Positions 1-9,814 of a stretch of 64,000 nt of DNA are shown here, in pieces. The number at the start of each line of letters is the position of its first letter. The stretch's first letter is position 1. The DNA is taken from the NCBI GenBank assembly GCA_947650285.1, contig CANTFL010000504.1:60481-124480 (forward strand). The letters are read 5' to 3'. Source of the stretch: Hyaloperonospora brassicae (Eukaryota > Oomycota > Peronosporomycetes > Peronosporales > Peronosporaceae). The notes under the pieces were generated by a model, which ran no database searches, was not told where the DNA came from, and saw only the letters and a list, made by a program, of their open reading frames with translations. The position numbers and the translations under genes were made by a program.

Positions 1-341
1 TGTTATTCTTGTGAGCGTCTTTGGGGGAACCCGGAGACGAAGTACATTGAAACGGACTGTCAGAACTCTGCCGGGACAGGTAGAGGCTGCAAGGGAGCAC
101 GGGATGGATGACCGGGCTTCACCCGTTGAAAAACCTCGCAAGCACGAATGTACTTGCGGAAACAATGATGCTGTCGGGGCCAAAAAAGTCACGACTTACC
201 GTCAGGTAAGTCTTTTCACGACCACGATGACCACCTGATGGGGTATCGTCACACTCATACAAGATGCGCAAGCACAACTTGTTATGAATGGTCCAGACTA
301 CACGATGCGTGTTGCCGGCAACGGCTGTGTAAAAGAGCATC
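1..341 (-). pseudogene. Integrase N-terminal fragment (family I copy A)
   Basis: The reading frame from about 340 downwards encodes the zinc-binding start of a Ty3/Gypsy integrase (YECDDTPSGGHRGREKTYLT), which aligns with copy B from 12690. The copy B cysteine pair (CEVC) is obscured here by frameshifts. Near 42-44 the motif that reads SMDF in copy B reads SMYF, so the first Asp of the D,D-35-E triad has become Tyr. Integrase would insert the cDNA into the genome; this copy cannot encode an active one. The rest of the domain lies outside the window. Confidence 0.75.
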
Positions 342-1431
342 CCGTTGTGTGTTGTGTAACGATCTCAAGTGGATTGGGACAAAGCTGGTAAATCTTTCAA
401 GGGTTTACGAGATAGATTTACCAGATGATGCATCAAGCGCAGAAAACGTTTATCTCTGCGTAGGCCTTTCTTAAGTCGCCAAGTAAGGTTGACGACGGGA
501 CACTGAACGTAAGTGTCGCAACATTGGGCTTGTCTTCATTGTTGGATTGCACGCCCGACTCGACATCGGGTCGGCGCGATAGGGCGTCAGCGACGACGTT
601 CAGTCATCCTATTTTATACCCGACGGATAACTTGTTCTCCGCAAAGACAGACAACCACTTCGCCACTATTTGCAACCAGTGTGTAATTTTTATGGCCGTG
701 CGTTGTTACGCATGGTCCGTATAGACGATGAACAGGCTATCTACCAAGAGATAGACTCGAAATTTATTCAGTGCGTACTTCATGGCAAGGAGTACCTTGT
801 AATGTACGAAGTAATTACTCTCAGCTGCTTGCAGCTGACACGATTAATAGCAGATGACGCACTCGGCACCCATTTTATCAGTTTGCGTCAGTGCACAGCC
901 GATCGCAAAATCGCTGGCGTTAAGACCACATGGAACGGTCTGTCCTAATCTGCAATCGTCAAAATGAGCGATTTCGTCACGCTCTGCGTAATACCATAAA
1001 TCGAACGCTGACAGGCGGCGTATCATGACCACTCCACATTTATATTGGGTAAACAAGTAAGACGAACACTTATCGCAGAATTGTTGCGCAAGTACTTGTG
1101 CAAGTATGCCGCTAGCCTAAGGAGCTTACAAAGTCCCTTGATATCGTCTGACACAGGCCAGTCGGTGAGAGCCTTGATATCTTCGGGATATGAGTGTACA
1201 CCGTGTTTACCCGCAACGCCCCCACACAATGTGATCTCGCTAGCAACGAATATACACTTCTTGAGGTTGGCGTACAACTTATGCTTACGCATTAGTTGAA
1301 AAACCCGACGAGCGTGTGTTCTGTAAGCTTCTACATCTGACTTTCCGTCCATAGCTGGGCTATGGACGAACGTATAGTCATGTAACTCGGTGCGAAATCC
1401 CGCACCGGTCTCAGCTGATTTGTCACACAAT
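342..1431 (-). pseudogene. RT C-terminal part and RNase H remnant (family I copy A)
   Basis: Minus-strand segments match copy B pol: the region after the RT active site (AMDGKSDVEAYRTHARRV, then KLYANLKKCIF and AAYLHKY), followed by RNase H (ASDFAIGCAL, ECVICY). The first RNase H Asp, in the B motif VCDASD, is Asn here (LNASD). The polymerase YxDD region at about 1370-1390 is frame-disrupted. Pieces lie in different frames, so this is a pseudogene. The RT is interrupted at about 1431 by the insertion that runs to 3396. Confidence 0.75.
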
Positions 1432-3396
1432 TATTAGGAGGAGCCGAGATACTCAGTGCCTGTCTTGTGGAGTCAACGTCACGAAATCGCTTGTGTGAGG
1501 GTCGACCTTCCACTTGCCCAGACTAAGCGACTCACGGAGGGTGTACTCTGATTCGTGCCTTGCAGTATAGCCTTGTGCTCGCCTAGTGTGCCTGTCGGTT
1601 AAACTGGATTGAGCTCTTTATAATGGCCTTAGGAGATGTCGAACTCGCTTAAAGTTTGAGGTTGATAGTTCGCATTCGGTGCGGAAATCTTCACACCACG
1701 AACAGAGTTCTGCGATATTGGTATTGAGTCGCGGTGATCACTATTTGGAGACGTCGCGATATTGATCTTGGATCGCACCGATCTTGATTTGTCTTTGAAT
1801 CGGGGTTTTCGCTATGTGGAAATCTTCAGTCAGCAAATGATAGTCTTGTTTATGGGGTCGGTATGATCTGGTCTTGGGATTGTCCGATTCTTTCGGAAGT
1901 ACGCAGCTTGGGCCAGATAGGTTTCCCGTTTCTCCAAAATGACACGTGCCGATCGATCCTGCAGATTGCTTCAATCTTGCTCGGTCTTATCTTGAACTTC
2001 TTGTCCAGATCTTCTGATCACTTGAGCCGTCTTGCGATCTTGTGTCCAGTCTTTTTCCGTAGTTGCTGCTACCCTAGCAACTGAGTTTAGTATGAGTGCT
2101 TGATTGATCCGGATCAAATTTTCTGGAATCTCTCTTCTCGACCTTAGCTAACAATCCAAGACCGGTCTTTAATGTACTTGGAACACGCGTGTCTTGAGCC
2201 GCCGGGGAAGACAAACAACCTCTCCCGGAAAAGAGCGGGGGGCGCGTCATGAGCAGAAGAAGTAGAGTTCAAGATTGTTTATTAACCAACCAAATTACTA
2301 GCCAACCTATCTTTACACCTATTCGTAACAGTAGGTAGTTCTCCAAACCGGTATTACCCGTATACCGGTTCGTCCACTTGAACATGTGTCTAAATTTCGT
2401 GACTTGTGCTTCAATGATAGCGTCAGTATCCCAGGTATCGTACCTAAAACACCAAAATAGCCTAAATCTTAAATACAGCACCAGATACTCATTCTTAGCG
2501 CCACAATTCCAATATAAGATCCAAATATTGCCAAATGTATCTTAACTCGTTTTGCGACGTCAATTCCACCATCTTCCACTGGCCCTTCTGGTCTGAACTT
2601 TTTAAAACATCACTCAGGGATCTCTATCATGATTTTTTTCTCATGATCCGGAAGTCTCATCAGCGATATATCCATAATCAACAGGAAACATGACCTATCT
2701 GATGCCTAATTCGAGATTGTTGAGGATCGACACGATACAATTCAGCAGGAGATGTTCTTCTGTTCATTACACGTGCTCCGATAGCATCCTTCATGGTTTA
2801 TCTAACAAACGAGACCATTTACACGTCTTGAAATATCTCCCTGGACTTCCATGAGTATTCACACTTCCTGATCGAGCTATAATTAATCAAAATCAGTACT
2901 CCCATTATGGGACCAATAAAGCATATCACCGATCTGTAGAATGTTGCACCTTCGTTACAGAATCACATCGTATCACCTGGTCCAATATGCATTTTTCTCA
3001 GAGTAATTCTGCCACGGAATCCACGATCGCTGTCGATACCGGTCAATATGACGTTCCACACGTTCGTAAATCAGGAGACGTTCGCGTGTGCATTTGTGAC
3101 CCAGTGTTCACCTGATTAAACATCAACATTCTTGTCCTTGACCAACCTTCAGGTTACTCGCTTTACTTCACCCCTTTCCTTGTCCCAGATCGTTCCATGG
3201 AAATCATCTCTTTCTACGCCTCGTCTACGGTCGTTCCATTTTCATCATTCTGGCGATAGTTGGATAGGATCACTGATCCCCGTTTGGATCATCTTGCATT
3301 TCCTATTGAAACCCTAGATCACTTGGTATCATTTCCTTCAGTAAGTAACGTCTTAACTGGGTAATCACCGACCCACGTCCCAAAATTTTGATTAGT
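1432..3396 (-). repeat. Inserted solo-LTR-like element related to the family II LTR
   Basis: Alignment with copy B shows that copy A's RT sequence stops at about 1431 and resumes at 3397, so this is an insertion of about 1,965 bp. Its interior shares blocks with the family II LTR: near 2005-2045 the text around CACTTGAGCCGTC followed by GCGATCTTG parallels 23085-23110, and near 1855-1870 GGGTCGGT followed by ATGATC parallels 22945-22965. Both end in GATTAGT on the plus strand. No protein domain was recognised, so a diverged solo LTR of a family II relative is the best reading. Orientation is inferred from the family II LTR, and no clear target-site duplication was found. Confidence 0.5.
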
Positions 3397-4253
3397 GACT
3401 TTACCACACCTGTGTCTACACTAACCACTCTAAGAGCATACTGATGGGGGTTCTCACTGCTGCGCACGGGATGTCCCGTTCACGCATGAGGATCTGATAA
3501 AATCCATCCATCTGATCCATGGACGAAAAGATGGTACTTTTTGACATGCCATCTATGATAATGTCCTTCCTTGGTTGGGCTTCTGAGCCGGTACCGTTGC
3601 AGCATTCAACTTGTTGAATGCGTGCACTATCCGCCATCATCCAGTGGTCTTTTGCACACAGAATATCGAAGAGCTATAAGGAGAAGTTGATTCCCTCACA
3701 TGGCCTGCTGAAAAGTGATCCGCAAAGACTTTGTCGATCCCTAGTACTTGTTCACGAGACAGTGGCCACTGCTTCATGACACAGTACTACGAGCCCGGTT
3801 TGAGCTCGATCTCGTGTCGAGTGCCTTTGTCCTTAGGCAACTCGCAAGGTACGGATTCAAGGAACACATCACTGAATTCGATCAAATCCTTATACAAAGG
3901 ATTTGTCTGAAGTGACTTCCAGTATTGAGACGCGTATCGCTCAATCCGAGTCTTCTCATCGAGGACACTTTCGTCCATCGATGAGCTGCTGAGAACCCGT
4001 TCGTTCTCAGCAAATACTGTTGCCAACCGAATATCGGTCACATGCTCATCTCTGTGACGAGGATGCAGATTAGCTCGGCTTTGCTACTACGCAGGTCACG
4101 CAAGAACCGTTTCGGTTCTAGCGTTGGCAACTGAGTTATCTCCGAAGTTAACTTCGGAGGCACAATCAGATCAAGCGTATAAGCGCTTACGCGTGATCCG
4201 TCATTAACCAAGATGTTCAACGCATCGGCTATTTCCTGTGAACTTGTTTCCAC
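3397..4253 (-). pseudogene. RT N-terminal half (family I copy A)
   Basis: Minus-strand reading matches copy B 10710-11530. The segment at 4253-4038 (METSSQEIADALNILVNDGS) and that at 4041-3787, ending in ELPKDKGTRHEIELKPGS, form the connector before the RT fingers. The palm follows at 3640-3416, with FSSMDQMDGFYQILMRERD carrying the first catalytic Asp. The pieces are separated by stops and frame changes. The short inverted repeats seen in copy B survive here, for example GCATTCAAC/GTTGAATGC around 3600-3622. Confidence 0.75.
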
Positions 4254-4533
4254 AGGATGCTGAGAACCTTATCCCTCAGCATGAGACTGTTAAGGAAGTC
4301 CTTCCCAAGTACGTGATGACTTATTCCCTCGACATCTTCTGACTGTGGCTGTGCAACCACTGTCAGGTCTCGTCCTCTACGGTCGGCTCTCCAGTCGACC
4401 AGGATGGCCGTGTTGCCGCTTGTGGGCAACCGGTTTCTTTTCTCTAAGATGCTGTCCGCTAGGCATGCATCCATGTCCCGGTCCAATCGACTTATTCGAG
4501 TGGTGGACCTTCGGCGCCGCCTGTACTCCTGTA
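4229..4533 (-). CDS. Protease-RT linker segment of pol, open in this copy
   Basis: An open segment (…RLDRDMDACLADSILEKRN… through LWKQVHRK) lies between the protease and RT parts. It is not in the protease/RT frame but shifted by one base, and its 3' end overlaps the start of the RT segment by about 25 nt. Copy B has the same arrangement (frame through RDKALSNLWKQVPRK, overlapping VETSSQEI), plus one extra base and a block at 10261-10412 that A lacks. No enzymatic domain was recognised. It is probably part of a longer Gag-Pol polyprotein; the frame change may be ancient damage or a second recoding step. Confidence 0.45.
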
Positions 4534-4571
4534 CAGCCGTTGGGAGCGGCAGGCATCTTCACGGATCGATG

Positions 4572-5033
4572 CTACCAGCTCACCTTTGGCTCGTACTTTC
4601 TGAGCCAAGGTAATCCCAGGATGACATCAAATTTGTCATCCAGATCTAGTACGATGAAGTCATCATCGTACTGTTCGCCCTCTAAAGTGTAGTGGATTCC
4701 TACTACACGTTTCTCAACGGTTATCGATGCGCATGTTGCAAGGCGCACCGTCATCCTCGTGAGGGGAATGTCGCGCTCAACAAACTTGAGCCTACGACCC
4801 TCTAGTGACTGGCGTCTAACAAAGTTGTTCGACGCTTCTCAGTCTACTAGGGCACGAAGCGACAAATTATTTGTCGCTTCCAACTTCAAGGTGATGAGCG
4901 AAACGTCATCATCAGGTGCAGAGACACACAATGATTGTGTATCTGGATCAACTTTCGTCAAGAGATTTGCAAATTCTCTTGAGGTTGCTGGATCAGTAGG
5001 GCGCTCCGCCCCTACTGACCCCGACCATTTTTT
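4572..5033 (-). pseudogene. Retropepsin-type protease (family I copy A), broken at active site
   Basis: The minus-strand frame is -1 relative to gag. The flap and C-terminal part (ITVEKRVVGIHYTLEG, then FDVILGLPWLRKYEP) is intact and typical of retroviral-type aspartic proteases, which cut Gag-Pol into mature proteins. In copy B the catalytic motif is ALVDCGASNNFV. Here the codon after the catalytic Asp is TGA (4839-4841), so the active site is truncated. The segment ends in VSW followed by TAG (about 4572-4574), exactly as in copy B. Confidence 0.8.
4993..5033 (-). promoter_or_regulatory. Putative -1 ribosomal frameshift signal, gag to protease (copy A)
   Basis: On the minus strand the heptamer A AAA AAT (plus strand 5027-5033) lies in phase with the gag codons. 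After 8 nt comes a stem-loop with arms TCAGTAGGG…CG / CG…CCCTACTGA (4993-5018). The gag stop falls inside the stem, and protease is in the -1 frame. Copy B has the identical sequence at 9774-9814. The arrangement matches the canonical X XXY YYZ plus structure signal; function is inferred. Confidence 0.6.
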
Positions 5034-5926
5034 GATGGTCCGTCTCGCTGTTGCGGCTTCGTAACAGCGCTGGACCCACGCCCATTGCCCTTTCTGGAAA
5101 ATGGTCGTCCATCTCGCTCAGTACTGTATGGTACTGGGCGTGGAGCACTACACTCGTATGCGTAGTGCCCTAACTTCTGACAGCGATTGGACCTCTGCAA
5201 TCGCTTGTTGTTTGAAGAGCGAGGTCTCTCGTTCTCAACATAGCAGAGTTCCATTGGTTCTGGACCTCCGATCTCTTGTCGTCTCGGTGGACGATAAGAT
5301 TTCGAGCTAGCATGAGCCTGTCTCATGCTAAAGTCTTCCTGTTCCGCGGCTGATATCGCTTCTTCAAGCGTATTCAGCTCAAGGCGGAACAGGTGGCTCC
5401 TGACGGGCCCTTCTGCGAGCCCTTGCATGAACACAGTAATCAACGTGTGTTCATTGACCGTATTTGCAGTTATACAACTCGCAAGGAGTCGTATATTCTT
5501 AGCGTATGGGTGCACATCACGCGTAACTTGTTTAAGTTTCAGGAGCCTTGATCGAGCCCTGAACTCAGCCCGTGGCGGCTCAAACGTTCGTTTGAGCCCG
5601 GTGTTAAAGGCCTCTAGCGACTTAAAAGCGTATGTGTCGCTCATCTCCACCCCTAAGGCCCAAGTCTTGGCACGTTCTGCCAAGTGGGTTTGAGCAAATT
5701 TGAGTTTCATTTCCTCATCGTCGATGCGACGTGCTTTTTCAACTCTGTCGAGTTCGACGAACCATAACAACAAGGACTCTACCTCGACTCCCGTGTACTT
5801 GGGGATTAATATCTTAAGGGTTCTAGGACGACGCGTTTGTGTCGTCCCATCCTCAGCAGAATTGTATTGCTTCTGTCTTAGTAGCTCTGTCTGTTGAGGC
5901 CCGAGTTCTCTATAATTGCTCGGCAT
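5012..5926 (-). CDS. gag: Gag (capsid and nucleocapsid), 304 aa, N-terminally shortened
   Basis: This is the best-preserved gag in the window. Residues 35-200 match a retrotransposon Gag core (LLLWFVELDR, LKFAQTHLAERAKTWAL, RTFEPPRAEFRARSRLLKLKQ, ITVFMQGLAEGPVRSHLF). Residues 220-260 hold the nucleocapsid with a CCHC-type knuckle, but the first ligand is Ser (SNRCQKLGHYAYEC, position 246) where copy B has Cys. Gag would assemble virus-like particles and bind the RNA. Compared with copy B about 95 N-terminal residues are missing: 5927-6190 still shows homology but holds stops, so the ATG at 5926 is only the first available one. Confidence 0.8.
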   Translation of the reverse strand: MPSNYRELGPQQTELLRQKQYNSAEDGTTQTRRPRTLKILIPKYTGVEVESLLLWFVELDRVEKARRIDDEEMKLKFAQTHLAERAKTWALGVEMSDTYAFKSLEAFNTGLKRTFEPPRAEFRARSRLLKLKQVTRDVHPYAKNIRLLASCITANTVNEHTLITVFMQGLAEGPVRSHLFRLELNTLEEAISAAEQEDFSMRQAHASSKSYRPPRRQEIGGPEPMELCYVENERPRSSNNKRLQRSNRCQKLGHYAYECSAPRPVPYSTERDGRPFSRKGNGRGSSAVTKPQQRDGPSKNGRGQ

Positions 5927-6198
5927 GTTATTAACTTTGCTGTTACAGCAAGTCTACTTTCTTTCTTTAGGCGACATGTTCAATTTGAATGAACCTGTAT
6001 ATATCGGCATTTTGCTAGTCTCTGTCAATAGACTCTAAGATGGCGCTAATGGCGGTTTCGCCTGCGGTCTAACTCGTACGTTCTACTGGACTTCATTCTA
6101 TGTCATTTAAATGGTTGAAGTCTTCACGAGTGGCGTGAAAATTTTCTTTTCATCTAACACTTCTATGTTATATGAGGTGGTCGCGATCGCTGAACGGA

Positions 6199-6214
6199 CC
6201 ACACAGTGCTATTA
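6199..6214 (-). other. Primer-binding site relic (copy A)
   Basis: Two bases (CC) after the minus-strand end of the LTR, the sequence TAATAGCACTGTGTGG aligns with TGGTAGCACTTTGTAG in copy B. The same motif follows the LTRs of the family III elements at 21891 and 60621, so it is the tRNA primer site. The start has drifted from TGG to TAA. Confidence 0.5.
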
Positions 6215-6216
6215 GG

Positions 6217-6678
6217 TGTAGCGGGGCTTACTCGTACCAGATAACTGGTAAGACCTCGTTTAAACATAATACAAGACTGCGTGGTCCCGACGTCATGTAC
6301 TTATGTCGTGAGGAAGCGCAAGGAAGTAAACAGAGATCGGAAGCTCTGTTAGAGAAAAAAAGAACTTTATTCAATATAGATAATTTTCTTTGCAAATTAT
6401 CTTTTGTCTTGGTCGAACTATATTAAACTACAATCTCCTATTTAGGATTCTTGCTCACCAATCCTTGCGCGCGTCTAGAAGCGATGGGTGGTTAGCTTGG
6501 TTGATGAACCGTAAACGTCAGCCAATAAGTCGAGCACCCAAGAATATTGCCGTCTTGGGTAATATTCGGCCAACACCGCCTCTTCTCGAGTAATGTGGAT
6601 TAACCATTATCGAATTAGATAATATTCAAAAATTGATACATTCGTATCAATTTACATGTAATGGCTCACCCCGTTACA
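6217..6678 (-). repeat. 5' LTR of copy A (462 bp)
   Basis: The minus-strand sequence starts TGTAACGGGG and ends GCCCCGCTACA, the same kind of complementary termini as in the copy B LTR (TGTAACGGGG … CCCCGTTACA). It ends 2 nt before the primer-site relic, which fixes its role as 5' LTR. The interior is AT-rich and only distantly similar to the B LTR, so A and B are different subfamilies. It contains short inverted repeats, such as one around TTGATACATTCGTATCAA. Confidence 0.75.
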
Positions 6679-7684
6679 TTACCGACCTATATCCTTTCTT
6701 AAAAACCGGTCACGGATTTTTTTTGAAAGATGTGGCTAAACGAGTGCAAGAATTTTAAAGTACACCAAGTGCTTACGAAAAGGCTTTGCTCATGGACGTC
6801 AGCTGAGAGAAACAGTTATAATGTCGATGGCGGTCTTGTGTACGGCATAAACTGAGCCAGCAGTTGCGTAGATGCAGAATAGAGCCATCATCTAAATCGA
6901 TTCTCAGAAAGTGTATGATACGGCTGACATTTACTATTTTATCACTAGTGCTTCAACAATTTGGTTTCTCAGAGGCGTTTGTGGCCATGACACGCAACAT
7001 ACATGATGGTCCTGTAGCTCAATTTTGTCGTCAATGGCGAGATGTAAAGGCCGCGAATGTCCTGTCAGGCACTAGGCAATCTTTCCCGATGGATCTGCTG
7101 CTTTTTGCTATATGGGTGAAAGTGCTGTAGTAGGCGATGAATGACGATTTACAGGAGGTGGTCCTTAGCGTACCTCGAGTGGAGGGGCACGTCAAAGAAT
7201 TCGGCACACGTCGATGACCATACGTTTATATGCATGATGCACGCCAGTTGTTGCACGTGTTGAGCATATTGTATCGATGAGGTCAATTGTCTAACGAAAG
7301 GATGTACCAAAGTCAAAGCAAAATTAATATTTTAATTCATCTGCTCACAAGGACACCTTCATTAGTATGCAAATGCTAGTGCACGGCGACAAGACGAGAT
7401 ATCTGAGTACGCAGTTGGAACGACGGGTCTCACAGATGTAAACCGTGCAGCACGCATTCGTATGTTTTAGCGGCAGTTGGCGATGACGAGGCACCTGGCG
7501 AGCACTATAGAGTACCGCGTCTTGATTTTAAATGTCATAATGCTGCGGTGGTTTTGTTTATATCGCAGGTATTCTATCTTCCGGTATGGGAGCGGAATAG
7601 CAGCTTCGCAAAACGCAATATCATATATATATAGCATCAAATCTACCAGCTCCGACGCTTTCTGCCACCATATGGACCCGTCGG
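6679..7684. other. Gap between LTRs, no recognised gene
   Basis: No retroelement protein or repeat was recognised here. One short plus-strand ORF (6915-7130) is listed separately. The remainder holds no convincing coding sequence. Confidence 0.4.
6915..7130 (+). CDS. Weak candidate small secreted protein, 71 aa
   Basis: From the internal ATG at 6915 the product begins with a basic residue and a hydrophobic stretch (MIRLTFTILSLVLQQFGF) that looks like a signal peptide, with possible cleavage after FVA near residue 24. The remaining roughly 47 residues show no known motif, no RxLR and only one cysteine. The frame is also open upstream to 6864. Nothing else supports expression and no homology was recognised, so this could easily be a chance ORF between two LTRs. 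Confidence 0.15.
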   Translation: MIRLTFTILSLVLQQFGFSEAFVAMTRNIHDGPVAQFCRQWRDVKAANVLSGTRQSFPMDLLLFAIWVKVL

Positions 7685-8130
7685 TGTCGTAACAGGGTAG
7701 CCCGTTACATGATATTGTCATCAAGGCTAAAATGACAATAAAGAATAATTCGTTAAAAAATTCTTTCAACAATATCATGGAGCATGATGATGTTGTTGAA
7801 GATGACCGAAGGGTCCACTCATTGGTTGATGTCGTGATGGTATCAACCCACCAATCGCTGCTAGACGCGCGCAATGGGTGGTGAGTAGACGTCATCATAC
7901 GTTTAGTTAGATTAATATAATCAAGTGAAAATAAACAGAGACACGAGATTGATAGGACTTAGTTGTATTAGTTAAATTTTTTACTTTTATCAGAGACTAG
8001 AGTGTTCACTTAGTCTCCTTTCCTTTTTTGTGTTGGTGCAACACTTGGCAGAGCACTGACTATCACTGTTGTCAGTAGAAGTGAGCTCCGTACTGGTCAA
8101 CCAGTACGTCGTCACCAGTGCCCCGTTACA
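7685..8130 (+). repeat. Diverged solo LTR, family I type (446 bp)
   Basis: It begins TGTCGTAACAGGG then TAGCCCGTTACA and ends GTGCCCCGTTACA, matching the termini of the copy B LTRs. The interior follows the same order as 8203-8593 (TTGTCATC…ATGACAATAAAGAAT, GGTTGATGTCGTGATGGTATCAACC, GACGCGCGCAATG) with many substitutions. No internal retroelement sequence adjoins it, so it is probably a solo LTR left by LTR-LTR recombination. No clear target-site duplication is visible. Confidence 0.75.
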
Positions 8131-8202
8131 GCTGTTGCACACGCCCAAGCTGGCTAGTCGAGTTGTTCCTGGATCCATATTGCTAGCGTATCAGACCCAG
8201 AG

Positions 8203-8593
8203 TGTAACGGGGCAGCCCGTTACATGGAATCGTCACTTTAAAGAAAGTGACAATAAAGAATATAAAGTTGGATATTCTTTGAACAATATCACCAAAGTGG
8301 TGATATTGAAGGGTCGACCAAAGAGTCTGTTCATTGGTTGATATCTTGATGATATCAACCCACCAATCGCCGCAAGACGCGCGCAATGAGTGGTGACGAG
8401 ACGTCACCATACACTCAGTTATATTAGTATAATTAAGTTAAGTCAAACAGAGAGACAGTAGTTAAAAGACTTAATTATATTAATATAACAGTTCTGCTTT
8501 TACCTTACCTACGCTTCCTCGCTTGCCACTTGTACGTCTGTCGGGGCACCGAAACCCTTGCGTTAAGTTCACGCAAGGGTGTGCCCCGTTACA
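8203..8593 (+). repeat. 5' LTR of copy B (391 bp)
   Basis: Begins TGTAACGGGG and ends CCCCGTTACA, matching 15800-16191 almost base for base. It supplies the promoter and the ends for integration. It is packed with hairpins, among them TTGATATC-type arms around 8335-8360, AATATCACC/GGTGATATT near 8285-8309, and a terminal GGGGCAC…GTGCCCC stem enclosing CCCTTGCGT/ACGCAAGGG (8540-8587). Confidence 0.95.
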
Positions 8594-8595
8594 CC

Positions 8596-8611
8596 TGGTA
8601 GCACTTTGTAG
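8596..8611 (+). other. Primer-binding site (copy B)
   Basis: TGGTAGCACTTTGTAG starts two bases after the LTR end. TGG pairs with the CCA end of a tRNA, and TGGTAGCA is compatible with an initiator-methionine tRNA ending TGCTACCA (inference). The same motif sits in the same place in the family III elements. Confidence 0.65.
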
Positions 8612-8637
8612 TCCTTCCAAGGACCACATCATCCAAC

Positions 8638-9795
8638 ATGAACATGTTGGATGATGAAGAGACCTTTCACGCCACGCGTGAAGGGTTTACCCATTTGAGT
8701 GACATCGAATGGGGTGCGGTAGAACGAATGAGTTCTACCGTAGGCGAGCTCGCCATTAGCGCCATGTTGGAGTCTCTAGACAGAGACCAACAGCATGCCG
8801 CTATAGCCAAGTTCATACAAAATGAACTTGTCGCCGATAGGGAGAAAGTAGCCTTGCTTCACCAGCAAGGCTCTCAACAGGCCGAGCAGTTGAGAGAACT
8901 CGGTGCTCAACAGACAGAGCTGTTGAGACAGCAGCAATTCCATGCTGCTGTGGGCGGGACGGCGCATGCGCGTCGTCCCGAGGTCATGAAAGTTGACATC
9001 TCCAAGTACAGTGGAGTCCCGGAGGACTCCCTGTTACTATGGTTTGTCAAACTCTCGACAGAGCCCTAAGGGCTCGTCGCGTCGAAGATGAGCAAATGAA
9101 ACTCACATTTGCTCAGACCCACTTGGCAGGACGTGCCAAAACTTGGTCCCTGGGGCTTGGAGGTAGCGACCCACATGTGTTTAGGTCGCTAGATGACTTT
9201 AAGTCCCGGCTCAGACAAACGTTTGAGCCGCCACGGGCTGAGTTCAGGGCTCGTTCAGAGCTCCTGAAACTCAAGCAGGGTAAGCGTGAATGTGCACGCT
9301 TACGCACAACATACACGACTCCTTGCGAGTAGTATAACTGCTAATCCAGTCCTTGAACACACGTTGATTACGGTGTTCATGCAAGGGCTCGCAGAAGGGC
9401 CCGTCAGGAGCCACCTGTTCCGCCTTGAGCTGAATACGCTTGAAGAAGCGATATCAGCCGCGGAACAGGAAGACTTAAGCATGAGACAGGCTCATGCTAG
9501 CTCAAACTCTTACCGTCCACCGAGACGACAAGAGATCGGAGGTCCAGAACCAATGGACCTCTGCTATGTTGAGAGCGAGAGACCTTGCTCTTCAAACAAC
9601 AAGCGATTGCTGAGGTGCAATCGCTGTCAGAAGTTAGGGCACTACGCATACGAGTGTAGTGCTCCACGCCCAGTACCAAACAGTACTGAGCGAAATGGAC
9701 GACCATTTGCCAGAAAGGGCAATGGGCGTGGGTCCAGCGCTGTTGCGAAGCCGCAACAGCGAGACGGACCATCAAAAAATGGTCGGGGTCAGTAG
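8638..9795 (+). pseudogene. gag: Gag (family I copy B), two compensating frameshifts
   Basis: The first frame, 8638-9069, gives the N-terminal region and the start of the core (SLLLWFVKL). The core continues in another frame at about 9039-9332 (LDRALRARRVEDEQMKLTFAQ, QTFEPPRAEFRARSELLKLKQ). From 9286 it returns to the first frame (RLLASSITANPVLEHTLI … ITVFMQGLAEG) to the stop at 9793-9795. The nucleocapsid has a full CCHC knuckle (CNRCQKLGHYAYEC), unlike copy A. The start ATG sits in a 13-bp-arm inverted repeat (8628-8655). About 385 codons would be intact without the two shifts near 9055 and 9290-9330. Confidence 0.85.
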
Positions 9796-9814
9796 GGGCG
9801 GAGCGCCCTACTGA
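9774..9814 (+). promoter_or_regulatory. Putative -1 ribosomal frameshift signal, gag to protease (copy B)
   Basis: The gag codons read TCA AAA AAT, giving the in-phase slippery heptamer A AAA AAT (9774-9780). An 8-nt spacer is followed by an 11-bp stem with one bulge and a 3-nt loop (9789-9814). The gag TAG (9793-9795) lies within the stem. The -1 frame is open from upstream of 9783 into protease. Copy A is identical. One caution is that hairpins are everywhere in this element. Confidence 0.65.

Larger units (their letters stand above)
1..6678 (-). mobile_element. Ty3/Gypsy LTR retrotransposon, family I copy A (3' part outside window)
   Basis: Minus-strand order from right to left is LTR (6217-6678), primer site, gag (5926-5012), protease, linker, RT, RNase H and the start of integrase at the window edge. 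Every part matches copy B (8203-16191), which is inverted relative to it. The RT region is split by an insertion at 1432-3396. The copy is dead: an in-frame TGA sits inside the protease active site, RT and RNase H are in several frames, and the first integrase catalytic Asp is Tyr. The gag reading frame is nevertheless still open. The 3' LTR must lie to the left of the window. Confidence 0.9.

Noticed and set aside
4345..4692. Plus-strand ORF opposite the copy A linker
   Set aside because: Shadow of the sense pol frame on the other strand.
5325..5693. 122-aa plus-strand ORF opposite copy A gag
   Set aside because: Antisense shadow of the intact gag frame; same pattern opposite the gag of copy B.
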